Assembly: GCA_039621445.1 (NCBI GenBank)
Contig: CP154956.1
Location: 76,236,192 to 76,300,191 of the forward strand
Origin: Euglena gracilis
Taxonomy: Eukaryota; Euglenida; Euglenophyceae; Euglenales
Direction: 5' to 3'
Length of the DNA stretch: 64,000 bases
In this document: positions 47,631 to 59,700 of the stretch, piece after piece
Layout of the letters: each line of letters starts with the position of its first letter
How positions within the stretch are numbered: position 1 is the stretch's first letter
Made by a program: the position numbers and the translations under genes
Notes under the pieces: generated by a model
What the model was told of the DNA's origin: nothing
Seen by the model: the letters and a program-made list of their open reading frames with translations, nothing else
Database searches by the model: none

Positions 47631-50600
47631 TCAGAATGCCAGGGACTTCAACTGCCGGGCCCGTTCGCCGGTGAGCCGCGTCAGCACCGCCACGTCCTGC
47701 GTGACGGTCCGCAGCACCGCCCGCTTGCGCTCGATGGCGGCGGAGGTGGAGTGGGCGGCGGTGCCGGCCTTCGTTGTGGGGCAGGCCCACGCTGCCCGGG
47801 AGGCTTCGGGGGACGCATCGGACCAGCGAGGAAAGCACTCCACCGTCGTTCCTGGCTGTGGAGGCACTGATGTCCCCTGGATGGGAACCCGGGAACGGGA
47901 AACGGGAAACATACCCCAGTGCCCAGTGGGGCCCCAATTCCCTCCACCCCGTGGTGCGTCCTCCGCATCGCTCCAACCGACCCCCCCCCCCTTCCGCCAG
48001 GCCCTCTCCCACTGGGTCCACCTCGGGAAGGCCGTCATGGAGGCGAAACACCAGGCCCACCCGGAGCCGTACGCCACCCTCGCCCGGGCCAACAACACCC
48101 CCGCCCTCCGCGACCGGCTCACCAGTCCGGCCCACCCCTCCGGTGCCTGCTCCTGCCTGGGTGCCTGTTTCTCGTGTGTGAGAAGCCATGAGTGTACCAA
48201 AGAATCACTGAAGGGGATGATGGCTTACCACCCTGGGGGGGGGGGCAAAACGACAGGGAAAATGTTCTTTTGACCCAACATGATTGACTCTGATGATTGT
48301 TAAATAAAGATAAAGAACCCAGATAATCGCGGTGTCAGGTGATTTTTTTTCAATGAATTGACAAAAAATATATGGTAAAAAACGCCTTCCAGCGCAAAGC
48401 AATTTTTTTTCATTACATGGATGGATGGATAGGTGGATAGATATATTTTTTTTGGTTGGGGGGAGGGGTGGGTGGGTTCGTTAAACTCCTCCCAGGTGGG
48501 TTCAGGCTTAGTGTGTCCCTCAAATGGAGTGGGGCTCCTCTTTTTCTATTTTCTTATTTCCTCTATTTTCAGCGCGAAGCACCGATTTTTTTTAACACCA
48601 AGTTGACCGCCCAAATGTGGGTCCCCTGGACCTGCCCCCCCCCCCCGCCGGGGGGGGGTCGGAGATTTCCCCTCCCCGGTCTTAAAACAGAGGGGGATAT
48701 GCACCGTGCAGTTTTTGCAGTTTTTTTTTTGCAGTTTTCACGTTTTGGGTTTTTTGCAGTTTTTTTCAGCTTTTTTTTTCTGAAAAAAAATTGCACACGT
48801 GCAGTTTTTTTTGCAGTTTTTTTTATTCCAGTTTTGAGGAAACCTGAGGTGTCTGTTTTTTGGGTGCTGGATTATACGTTTGAAGGGTGTTTCTCAAGAA
48901 AAAGCATCATCTGTTCATGAGTTGTGTTGTCTACAGTTATCCCACCAATTGTCTTGCCCCCAACTGTCTTGCCAACTGCCTTGCCTCCCACTACAACAGA
49001 GATTGGTGTAGCCACCATTTCAAAAAACAGATTGTTTCGGTGACAAGACCACAATTACTCCCCAACCAAAATTGCTCCATCTCCAGCCTGTGGTGACAGA
49101 TATCACGATGCTTATTTTGGCAAGCGTCATTTGCACACTCCTGAGCAGATTCAATTATTTATGTTGGGATTCATAGGGACTGAATACTAAAACTTTTTTG
49201 TGCAATTTTTGGTTGAATGTCACACAAGCCAAATGCTTCAAAGAGCAAGGAGTTCTTTCTTATTTGCAAGAAATTCCCAGGTTGTAGACCATTTGGAAAT
49301 TCCCTAAGGACAATGTTCAAAGTTTGTGGTGGTTGTTGTAGATTTTTTTTCACCCTGACACGGACCGAAAATTCAAATCTGAACATCCCCTGCAAGAAAT
49401 GAAAGCATTGAAAATTTCTGTGTACGGGTAAATACCGGTATGCATTTTCCCCATATTTAGAAAGGAAACCGTTTGGCATCTTTGTGGGCATGGTCGGTAC
49501 AAGTTTTGGTGCAGGAAAACCGGTGTGACCTGGCATCCAAACACATGATTTACATTTTAGTGCATGAAAAACCATGCACAGTGCACCTTCATTTTTGTCG
49601 TCATCGGCTCCAAAGCTGTGCAAAAAAAGTTAGGCGAATTGGGGCGTGCTCATGCGCAATTTACATTGTTTGCATATGCACACCATTTCAGCTTGTTTAT
49701 TGTTAATTTTTGTTGAAGTGCAGTTTTTTTTTCAGTTTTTTTTGCATTTTTTGCAGTTTTTTTTTGCAGTTTTTTGCAGTGCAGCTTTTGACCAGCCCGT
49801 GTGCAGTTTCTCCCCCCCCTGCTTAAAAATCCTTGATCCTGGGATCCAATTGATCCCGTGCCACCTCTTCCCCCCATCCAGGCCGAGGTGAATCTGGGGA
49901 CTCTTCTGTTCCATCCATCCATCCATCCATCTATCCATCCATCCATCCATCCATCCATCCATCCATCCATCCATCCATCCATCCATCCATCCATCCATCC
50001 ATCGATCTATCTACATTTTCTTTTTTATCTTGTTATCTCTATTGTATGTATGTTGGCCAGAAATAATGTTTTGACATTAATTAAAAATAGAAAGTGCCGA
50101 AAGATTTTCATTCACATAAAAACCTCCCTCAAATGCACCAAATTTCGAATTCAGTCACACTGCCCAAATCAGGTTCAGTCAACAAAATGCACTTTCCAGT
50201 GGGCGACAGCCTGAGCAGCGCGGCAGTCAGCCGGCGGATCTCGTCGGCGAGGCGGTCCTTGACGCGCAGCTTGCCGGCCAGCACCCGCTGCAGCTCCGCC
50301 CCGGGCAGCGTGCGGTACGTCCGGTACTCGGCCTGCTTGCCCGCCACCCGCGCGTCAAATGCCTGGCGGGGTGGGGCAGGGGATTAAATGAGCGGGGAAT
50401 GGGGTGTGGTCTGGACCCCCCCCCAGACTTAGGTGGCGTAAATTGCCCATGAAAAAATTGACTGGCGCATTGGAAATCGACCCGAAAATAGCAACAAAAA
50501 CCTCCCAAAAATTTTGGGTGCCAGAGTTTGAAAGCTTGAAAGCATTGAGCTTGAAAGTTTTGGAGATTTTTAATGGTGTAGGATGGAAAGCGGGAATCCG

Positions 50601-53600
50601 CTTCCCTTTTTGGGGGAAGCGAAAAAACGCTTCCCACTGAACTTTTTGAAATGGCTAAAAGTGTGCATATTTTCTTGGATTTTGACATCGGCGGAAGCGG
50701 GTTTCCGCTTCCTATGAAACTTTTTATAGGGAAGCGGTTCTCCGCTTCCTCAACTTCATATCACAACAAGTAGGCACCTTTAAGACTGGCATCAACCTCA
50801 TCAACATAAAACATCATCCAACGTGTTTTCTACATTAAAAAAATTATCAATAAAAAAAGCCTTATAACAGCAATCATCTGCTGGAAAGCACAAGGCGGGG
50901 GAAGCGTGTTTCCGCTTTCTATGGATGGGCCAGCTAAAATAGTTGCATGTGGGGAGCAGGTTCGGCGATGGCCGTTCTCGCCCTATACCACTGGGGGACT
51001 TACATTGGTGACGATCTTCAGTGCCCATCAACTGTTGTCTAACCCCTGGGTCAGTTATGGATTCACGAGAGGTCTCCAGCGGCTGAATGGCGACTGCCTG
51101 ACCTGTGCTTGAAATGTGCCTGGACTCAGGCTGATTGTGGTGGTGCCATCTCGGATGGTTCTGGGAGCGGATGGGTGGTGGGTTTACATGGCTTAAAAGT
51201 AGCGTGTTTAGAATTGATTGGGAAACGTAGGCAAAAACGCCTCAATAGAGGGATTTTGGTGATGACTTTGAGTGGGCTGTTTTGCTGTGAGTTGCTGGAC
51301 GCCGTGTTTTGAGGCTCCTTTGAGGGGGAAAATTGCCAGGTATGGACTTAGTTTGCACGAGGCTGACACTGTGTCTACAGCAACAATGTGTTTCCACCAG
51401 GCTGAAGGCCAACGGAGTTGTCTTCAAGAAGGGAGGCGGCATAGAGCTGGACAATGGGTCAGGCACAATTGAGGGGGCTGAGGATCACTGAAGATTGGAA
51501 CCAATCTCCTTAAACCATGTGAAACCGTTTTCTAGGTGCATTCAGTGCTTAAACACAGCGTCCTGGAAGGTTCTGTCATTGGGATGTGAAGGTGTCCCCA
51601 AATACCTGGTGTGTGCGGGGGTGGGAGTGATGTGCCAGAATCAAATTGTTGAATGCACCTGGAATTATGGCGGCAGTGGAATCCGATAAACACTTCACAC
51701 AAAAATTGGAATGAAGCGGAAACCAGCTTCGTCAGGGAGGAAGCAGAATCCCGCTTCCTCCCTTGCGGGAATCCTTTTTGCGCTTTCTCTTTGGAAAATG
51801 GTCCCCTCCTACCCACAGGTGGTAGAGACAGCAGAAACAGGACGTGCAGAGACTGATTAGGCTGCCTGTGTGTCTCCGTGAGCCTTCTGGGAATACGGTG
51901 AGTGTGCAGTTCACCAAGTCATGTGCTGCCGAGAGCCGTTGGTAGGCCTTGGATGACAAAGACAGCCCTCCAGAGCCCTTCTCCTGACCAGTAACAGGCG
52001 GAGGTGGGCCATAAACATGGCCTGGGAGGAACAAATGGACGAAGCCTCACGGACAAGACCCACCCGCCTGCGCTTTGGCCGGGGAAGAAAGAACTTGAGG
52101 GGGGGTTTGAGACACAATTCCACAAAGCTGGAAATTTTTGGAGGGATTTGCATTGTATCTCAAGTTGAAATGGGGCCAGTTTAAGGGGGAAATGGCCTAG
52201 ATTCTTTTTTGATTTTCAGCAAAATGTCTGGTACTCCACTTCCAGCCTTCACCAGGGCAGAACGGGAAAGCCTGTTGGGGGGTCGACCCCCCCACCTGGG
52301 AGGTGGGGGGGGGATCGACCCCCCCCACCCACCACAGCATTTTCACCGATCTCGGGAAAACGGGGATTTTTGGCCAGAAAAATTCTTGAATTTTTTTTGA
52401 AAAATGAACCCAAAACACATGATTTTTTGATGGAAAACCACATTTTCTTCACAAAAAAATCTCAAAATTTTCAGGTTTAAAAACTTGTGGTTTTTAGGAG
52501 GGGGGTGAAAAAAAAACGAAGGTCAAAAAAAGTGGACCAAATTTTGGCACAGTCAAATTTTACTGACATGCTTTCTCGTTGAAAAATTTGGACTTTCAAT
52601 GGCATTTTTTTGCTTCGAAAACCTCTCAAAATCAACATTTTGAGAGAATGTTGAATTTTTGGAAAGTGTGAAAAAATGGGGTTTTGGGTGGTTTTTGGGG
52701 GGACCCTGTATGGGTCCCAAAATGGGTAAAAAAAAACACCCGGCGCTGAAGGTGCCGGAAAATTTTTTCGGGTCCAAAAACTGGTGCTCCCGGCAATACG
52801 GGAAGAGGTGGTGGGGGGTTTCCCCCCCCCCACCCACCATGCAGGGGGTGGGGGGGGGTCGACATTCCCCCACCCACCACCCTGGCTGTTCGGCCGATTC
52901 CCATTCTGCCCTGGCCTTCACTGCCTTGTTTTCTTTCTCTGGCACCAGAAATCAACCCACCGAAGAAACAGATACACAGTTGACAGAGGCAAAAAGAGGA
53001 CACTTGCCTCCATTCGCTTGAAACCACAATCTTCCTTGACCTTCTGGATCCCCATCCCACGGTCTCCCCTCCCCTTGACCCCTTCTGGCCTGTCATATGC
53101 CTGCGAACACCAAAGATGTCCTCTGGAATGGACTGCCACAGGTGAAGCCCAACGCCAACTTCAAGCTGCGTACACTGATCTCCTCTTATTCTCATTTCTA
53201 CGTGTGTCTCCCCTCAACGACCTTGCTCAAAACCAATCATCACCGCACCCCTCTGCAATGCACACCAAGCCACTTCTGCCCTTGTCTCCTGCTGAAGGAA
53301 CTGCTCCGCAAACTCTGCAGGAGTCCTAGGGATGAAGAAATCCCAAACAAACCAACGGAGGCACGTTTCAGGTTATTCTGGAAAACACAAACAAAGCGGA
53401 TTTGCGCTTCCTCATTCAATCCTGGGGCAAATCCTCCAACCGGCTGTTGCTGTTGGCGTCCCTGTGTGCGGCAGGCAATCACCTCCTCATCGTACACCAT
53501 GAATCCTCCATCAGTCCAAGGAAGCGGCTTTCCGCTTCCTTGAATCAAACCTTGACGTCTAAGGCCGCTCCCCATGTTTGTCTCAGGAAAGGGGAGGCAC

Positions 53601-56232
53601 TCTTCGAACCACATGTTAACCTGTGCCATCCACAATGCTGCATCCCAACTCGTTATTGAACCCACAAAAGTACTTCAGACCTATCATGTTTGGCTGAAAA
53701 CCATCCCAGATGGCCCTCCCCCCATTCAATTCAGGTGCCGTCTCTCAATTATCACAATGCCCCACACCGGCGCAATGACTGTACTCGTTGGGAGAGTAAA
53801 ATGCATTCCCTTTGAAAATGCACGGCTGCAGGTCTTCCAGGGACCAAACAAGATGGCTGCTGTGGGAACACCAACACATGCAGGTGGCTTTCCATGTCCC
53901 GCAATACAATTGAACCAAAACACGTGGTTGTCGTTGACAACCAGGTTTCCCATATAACAGCTCTAAACCTCCAGCCTCCCTCCCCCTGCATTCGTGCATC
54001 ATTTTTGCAAGGTCCTATCCGGACTAGTTGGGCATGTTCTACGACTCGAGAAGATGAAGGTGCCATCACAGCACAAGCTAAGCCTTTGCCCACTCACCAA
54101 CACCCGAAAGTCCATCGCATACGGCCTAGATTGAATTGCGTATGTGCCAGATGTAGGCTGCGGGTTCCGACTTCATCTCCCCCTTGTTTTCATGCTCCTT
54201 CAGACCACTCAGGCCTTCGAAATCATGGCCTCCAAAAATTAAAATCGTCAGGAGGAAGGTTGATTCCGCTTCCTCCTGGCCACTACGAAAATGTCATGGG
54301 GTTTCTGCTGTATGCATCCTCGGAACCTGCACCTGCCTCATTTCCGCTGATTGGCGTCAAATAAGGAAGCGGTTTTTGGTAATCTCCGCTTACTCTTCTC
54401 TTCTCTGTCCTCGTGAGGCCCCATTTTGGGTCATTTTGGGTTTTGGCGCCTCGGAGTGCAGTAGAACTAGGCAGTGACGAAGCGGTTTTTTGCTTCATCT
54501 GAAATTTTTGTGCACTTTCCGCCGATTTCGGCTTGCACTCAAAAATTTATACCCCTTTTCGCTCATTTCAGCCTCCTATAGAGGTTCGTTACTCCAAGCC
54601 AAAACACCGGCAGAAAAGGCCCAAATACGGCCTCCTCTAAGAAAAGCTAAAAAATTTGGGGGTTGGACGAAGCGTTTTTCCGCTTCCACTTCCGTTTTCC
54701 CCTTCAAACCGTCCAAAACTTTTGGGCAATTTACGCCGCCTAATCCAGAGGGGCGGGGGGTGGGGGGACGGACCACCCCCATCCCACCCACCCCCTGTGC
54801 AAAAATTCTTCCAGCGTGAAGCGTCACAAAATCTTTTGGAGACTTGAAAAAAGCCCAGAAATCGCGATTTTGCGCGGGTTTTGCGAAAAATCGGTCACAA
54901 TATACACCAATTTTTTCATCTTCTCTGGGCTTTGCACCGGAAATTTTTTTGGGGTTTTTGGGAGGGTTCCGGATCCCCCTGGTCCGAGGGGGGAGTGGCC
55001 GAATGGTATTAATTGGTCATTGTGTGTTTGCGCCGGACGGGGGGAGGGTTCAACCCGGCCCAAAATGGCCCAAAATACATGGGTTTCGGGCCAAAGACGA
55101 GAGGCCGGGGGCAAGCACCTTCGGTCACCCACCCCTTTGGGCCCCGCATCGCCCTGCATCGCCCTGCATCGCCCTAGAGCCATCCAATGGTGCCCTATAA
55201 CCGAAGACCAAAGTTCCTAGCCCGAACCTCAGGCAACCCCCAGGCAACCTTACAGTCAACCCCCAGGCAACCATCAGGCACATCCACACAAAATCCTCGT
55301 TGCTCACACTTTGCACCGGCCACACTACAAAAGAGCATGCAGCACACAGGGAAGCACAGAGTCAGTCACGGTGAGGTGAAGGTTAGTGTCAGGGTCAAGG
55401 TGACAGCACTGTCAATGACAGTGTCACTGGGCCTCTACCCTCTCGAGCTTGTCCAAACACCCCTGGCACACTGTTACGCGGGTGGGGGGCAGGGCATCCA
55501 TCGGCTGCAGCCGTTTGCTGTACACAATCAGGCACGCAAATACAGCAGGGGCACTGGAAGGGTACTACAAACACGACCACCTCACCTTCCAGCACCCGCA
55601 GCTCCTCCAGCCGGTCCCACCGCTGCCTCTCCAGCAGCAGCAACCACTGCCGGTTGTGCTTCTCCCGACCACGCAGCTTCCTCCACTGAAGGAGAGGACG
55701 CTAATCAGCAAAGGCCTTTGGGGGCTTTGGAGGCCTTCCCACTTCCCGGGGGTCCCACTTCTTGGCTCCAGCCAACCTTCCTCGACATCCAACTCGCGAC
55801 TTTGTGTATTAAATTCGCGGCTCGTTGAATGCCAATCCTTCCAAAGGTGCAGTATGCGCACCCTACACATGCGCACATGCGCACCCTACAAGCATCCTCG
55901 GATTCACATGCCATACAAGCATCCACGGATGTACATGATCATGCACATGCCTACAACCGCAACTACAGTTGCCCGTTTAGCCCACAACTTAAGATTCCCC
56001 CCATAACCTCCCTCTCCCACCGGAGCATCCACTCCAGGGAGTCACTCAGGGAAGGCCAGACGAGCCAGGGAGGAACATCGTCGACTCAGGTACGAAGCAA
56101 GCACCAATGTGGAGTCTGTACGCAGCTATGCAGCAGGGGCACGATACCTTCGGCTCAAGGGGAGTCACACACCTCCCGGAGGGGGACGGAGAGGTCCAGC
56201 ACGGCAGCAGAGGCAGAGGCACGGGCAGACAT
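47631..56232 (-). CDS. Basic, probably coiled-coil protein of unknown function (multi-exon)
   Basis: Exon 1: 56,232-56,173, from [23 protein letters not shown], ending at a GTGTGT donor in phase 0. Exon 2: 55,685-55,586, [20 protein letters not shown] then [13 protein letters not shown], between CAG and GTGAGG. A later exon: about 50,365-50,205, [20 protein letters not shown] then [20 protein letters not shown]. Last exon: about 47,780-47,631, [20 protein letters not shown] then [15 protein letters not shown] and TGA. Helical, charged and heptad-like throughout. The order and strand suggest one gene, but the join from exon 2 to the 50-kb exon does not fit a simple phase, so an exon may be missing. 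TE-4 occupies that intron. The start lies about 500 bp from the satellite array. I do not recognise the family. Confidence 0.6.
48000..48150 (+). CDS. Isolated plus-strand exon (unknown product)
   Basis: After a TTCCGCCAG acceptor it encodes [20 protein letters not shown] then [20 protein letters not shown]. Nearly every codon ends in G or C, which favours this strand. No partner exon was found; a GT donor is available near 48,140. It is the only host-like exon on the plus strand. Confidence 0.5.
48151..50204. other. No gene seen; GCAGTTTT-rich tracts
   Basis: Runs of GCAGTTTTTTT lie at about 48,705-48,835 and 49,719-49,785. The rest is AT-rich without coding signal. Confidence 0.5.
49913..50006. 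repeat. (CCAT)n microsatellite
   Basis: About 23 CCAT units with two variant units (CTAT, CGAT). Confidence 0.97.
50583..54690. repeat. TE-4 palindromes GGAAGCGG...CCGCTTCC
   Basis: Clear sites near 50,583, 50,615, 50,694, 50,732, 50,899, 51,738, 53,393, 53,519, 54,252, 54,478 and 54,663. The centre of each differs in length (about 2-8 bases) while the arms are kept. Confidence 0.8.
53726..53953 (-). pseudogene. Coding-like remnant in TE-4
   Basis: Minus-strand frame encodes [20 protein letters not shown] and [16 protein letters not shown] second stretch at 53,240-53,665 ([35 protein letters not shown]) may be the continuation. I could not align either with TE-1 genes with confidence. Confidence 0.35.
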
Positions 56233-56440
56233 GAAGGGCAGGTTGGAGTGGTGTGCGGGGGAGGGAGGGTGTACCCAGCAGTATGGGCCCAAATATGGAC
56301 CCCACTTCAGCCATCCAAAATCCCCGCATCCAAAAAATCCAAAAAAAAATCCCCGCATCGCCCTGCATCGCCCTGCATCGGAACCCCACCTTTTCGGCCT
56401 CCAAAATTCCCGCATCGCCCTGCATCGCCCTGCATCGCCG
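55144..56440. repeat. GCATCGCCCT short tandems
   Basis: Three separate blocks of three GCATCGCCCT units lie at about 55,144-55,172, 56,356-56,384 and 56,411-56,438, each beside a CCCCGCATCG or CCCGCATCG lead-in. Confidence 0.75.
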
Positions 56441-56706
56441 GGAGGGTTACGGTAGGAGGAGGCTCCGTAGGAGGAGGCTCTAGAGCCTCCTCGAACGATG
56501 TTCAGAGAGAGAGAGAGAGAGAGAGAGAGACTCACAGATGGAGAGATCAATTTGAAAATTGTTTTCCTGGACTCCTGATACCCAGATGTATGTACGTAGG
56601 AGGAGGCTCTAGAGCCTCCTCGAACCTCCTCGAACCACGTTCGACGAGGCTCTAGAGCCTCCTCGAACGTCCTCGAACTACGTTCCTCTCTCTCTCTCTC
56701 TCTCTA
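56440..56706. repeat. GGAGGCTCTAGAGCCTCC palindromes between (GA)n and (CT)n
   Basis: Three copies of the perfect palindrome AGGAGGCTCTAGAGCCTCCT (one slightly shorter) with GAACGTNNTTC half-sites, a (GA)n run at about 56,506-56,530 and the complementary (CT)n at about 56,685-56,706. The block can fold as a large hairpin and lies directly beside the satellite array. Confidence 0.75.
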
Positions 56707-56729
56707 TGAATGTCTCCCAGTATCATTCC

Positions 56730-59700
56730 TGTATCTGCAATAGACTTTTGTCTGCCAACCCCTTCTCGGGTGCAAGTCGACCTAACCCTATCCCTTTCAT
56801 TAACAAAATAAACCCCTTTTATCCGCCAACCCCTTTTATCCGCCAACCCCTTCTCGGGTGCAAATCGACCTAACCCTACCCCTTTCATTAACAAAATAAA
56901 CCCGTTTTATCCGCCAACCCCTTCTCGGGTGCAAGTCGACCTAACCCTATCCCTTTCATTAACAAAATAAACCCCTTTTATCCGCCAACCCCTTCTCGGG
57001 TGCAAGTCGACCTAACCCTATCCCTTTCATTAACAAAATAAACCCCTTTTATCCGCCAACCCCTTTTATCCGCCAACCCCTTCTCGGGTGCAAGTCGACC
57101 TAACCCTATCCCTTTCATTAACAAAATAAACCCCTTTTATCCGCCAACCCCTTCTCGGGTGCAAGTCGACCTAACCCTATCCCTTTCATTAACAAAAAAA
57201 ACCCCTTTTATCCGCCAACCCCTTTTATCCGCCAACCCCTTCTCGGGTGCAAGTCGACCTAACCCTATCCCTTTCATTAACAAAATAAACCCCTTTTATC
57301 TGCCAACCCCTTCTCGGGTGCAAGTCGACCTAACCCTATCCCTTTCATTAACAAAATAAACCCCTTTTATCCGCCAACCCCTTCTCGGGTGCAAGTCGAC
57401 CTAACCCTATCCCTTTCATTAACAAAATAAACCCCTTTTATCCGCCAACCCCTTCTCGGGTGCAAGTCGACCTAACCCTATCCCTTTCATTAACAAAATA
57501 AACCCCTTTTATCTGCCAACCCCTTCTCGGCTGCAAGTCGACCTAACCCTATCCCTTTCATTAACAAAATAAACCCCTTTTATCCGCCAACCCCTTCTCG
57601 GGTGCAAGTCGACCTAACCCTATCCCTTTCATTAACAAAATAAACCCCTTTCATCCGCCAACCCCTTCTCGGGTGCAAGTCGACCTAACCCTATCCCTTT
57701 CATTAACGAAATAAACCCCTTTTATCCGCCAACCCCTTCTCAGGTGCAAGTCGACCTAACCCTATCCCTTTCATTAACGAAATAAACCCCTTTTATCCGC
57801 CAACCCCTTCTCAGGTGCAAGTCGACCTAACCCTATCCCTGTCATTAACAAAATAAACCCCTTTTATCCGCCAACCCCTTTTATCCGCCAACCCCTTCTC
57901 GGGTGCAAGTCGACCTAACCCTATCCCTTTCATTAACGAAATAAACCCCTTTTATCTGCCAACCCCTTCTCAGGTGCAAGTCGACCTAACCCTATCCCTT
58001 TCATTTACAAAATAAACCCCTTTTATCCGCCAACCCCTTCTCGGGTGCAAGTCGACCTAACCCTATCCCTTTCATTAACAAAATAAACCCCTTTTATCTG
58101 CCAACCCCTTCTCAGGTGCAAGTCGACCTAACCCTATCCCTTTCATTAACAAAATAAACCCCTTTTATCCGCCAACCCCTTCTCGGGTGCAAGTCGACCT
58201 AACCCTATCCCTTTCATTAACAAAATAAACCCCTTTTATCTGCCAACCCCTTCTCAGGTGCAAGTCGACCTAACCCAATCCCTTTCATTAACAAAATAAA
58301 CCCCTTTTATCCGCCAACCCCTTCTCGGGTGCAAGTCGACCTAACCCTATCCCTTTCATTCATTAACAAAATAAACCCCTTTTATCTGCCAACCCCTTCT
58401 CAGGTACAAGTCGACCTAACCCTATCCCTTTCATTAACAAAATAAACCCCTTTTATCTGCCAACCCCTTCTCGGGTGCAAGTCGACCTAACCCTATCCCT
58501 TTCATTAACAAAATAAACCCCTTTTATCCGCCAACCCCTTCTCGGGTGCAAGTCGACCTAACCCTATCCCTTTCATTAACAAAATAAACCCCTTTTATCC
58601 GCCAACCCCTTTTATCCGCCAACCCCTTCTCGGGTGCAAGTCGACCTAACCCTATCCCTTTCATTAACAAAATAAACCCCTTTTATCTGCCAACCCCTTC
58701 TCGGGTGCAAGTCGACCTAACCCTATCCCTTTCATTAACAAAATAAACCCCTTTTATCCGCCAACCCCTTCTCGGGTGCAAGTCGACCTAACCCTATCCC
58801 TTTCATTAACAAAATAAACCCCTTTTATCCGCCAACCCCTTCTCGGGTGCAAGTCGACCTAACCCTATCCCTTTCATTAACAAAATAAACCCCTTTTATC
58901 TGCCAACCCCTTCTCGGCTGCAAGTCGACCTAACCCTATCCCTTTCATTAACAACCAACCCCGTTTATCCGCCAACCCCTTCTCGGGTGCAAGTCGACCT
59001 AACCCTATCCCTTTCATTAACGAAATAAACCCCTTTTATCCGCCAACCCCTTCTCAGGTGCAAGTCGACCTAACCCTATCCCTGTCATTAACAAAATAAA
59101 CCCCTTTTATCCGCCAACCCCTTTTATCCGCCAACCCCTTCTCGGGTGCAAGTCGACCTAACCCTATCCCTTTCATTAACGAAATAAACCCCTTTTATCT
59201 GCCAACCCCTTCTCAGGTGCAAGTCGACCTAACCCTATCCCTTTCATTTACAAAATAAACCCCTTTTATCCGCCAACCCCTTCTCGGGTGCAAGTCGACC
59301 TAACCCTATCCCTTTCATTAACAAAATAAACCCCTTTTATCTGCCAACCCCTTCTCAGGTGCAAGTCGACCTAACCCTATCCCTTTCATTAACAAAATAA
59401 ACCCCTTTTATCTGCCAACCCCTTCTCAGGTGCAAGTCGACCTAACCCTATCCCTTTCATTAACAAAATAAACCCCTTTTATCCGCCAACCCCTTCTCGG
59501 GTGCAAGTCGACCTAACCCTATCCCTTTCATTAACAAAATAAACCCCTTTTATCTGCCAACCCCTTCTCAGGTGCAAGTCGACCTAACCCAATCCCTTTC
59601 ATTAACAAAATAAACCCCTTTTATCCGCCAACCCCTTCTCGGGTGCAAGTCGACCTAACCCTATCCCTTTCATTAACAAAATAAACCCCTTTTATCCGCC

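Larger units (their letters stand above)
50428..54744. mobile_element. TE-4: complete transposon, 4,317 bp, target duplication CCAGA
   Basis: The left end CTTAGGTGGCGTAAATTGCC is matched by the complement of GGCAATTTACGCCGCCTAAT at the right; the outermost base differs. CCAGA lies at 50,423-50,427 and 54,745-54,749. At least ten GGAAGCGG...CCGCTTCC palindromes occur inside, concentrated toward both ends (for example about 50,583-50,917 and 54,250-54,690). Coding-like remnants are seen only on the minus strand (53,240-53,950, for example [19 protein letters not shown]), with no intact gene. It lies in an intron of the coiled-coil gene. Confidence 0.9.
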
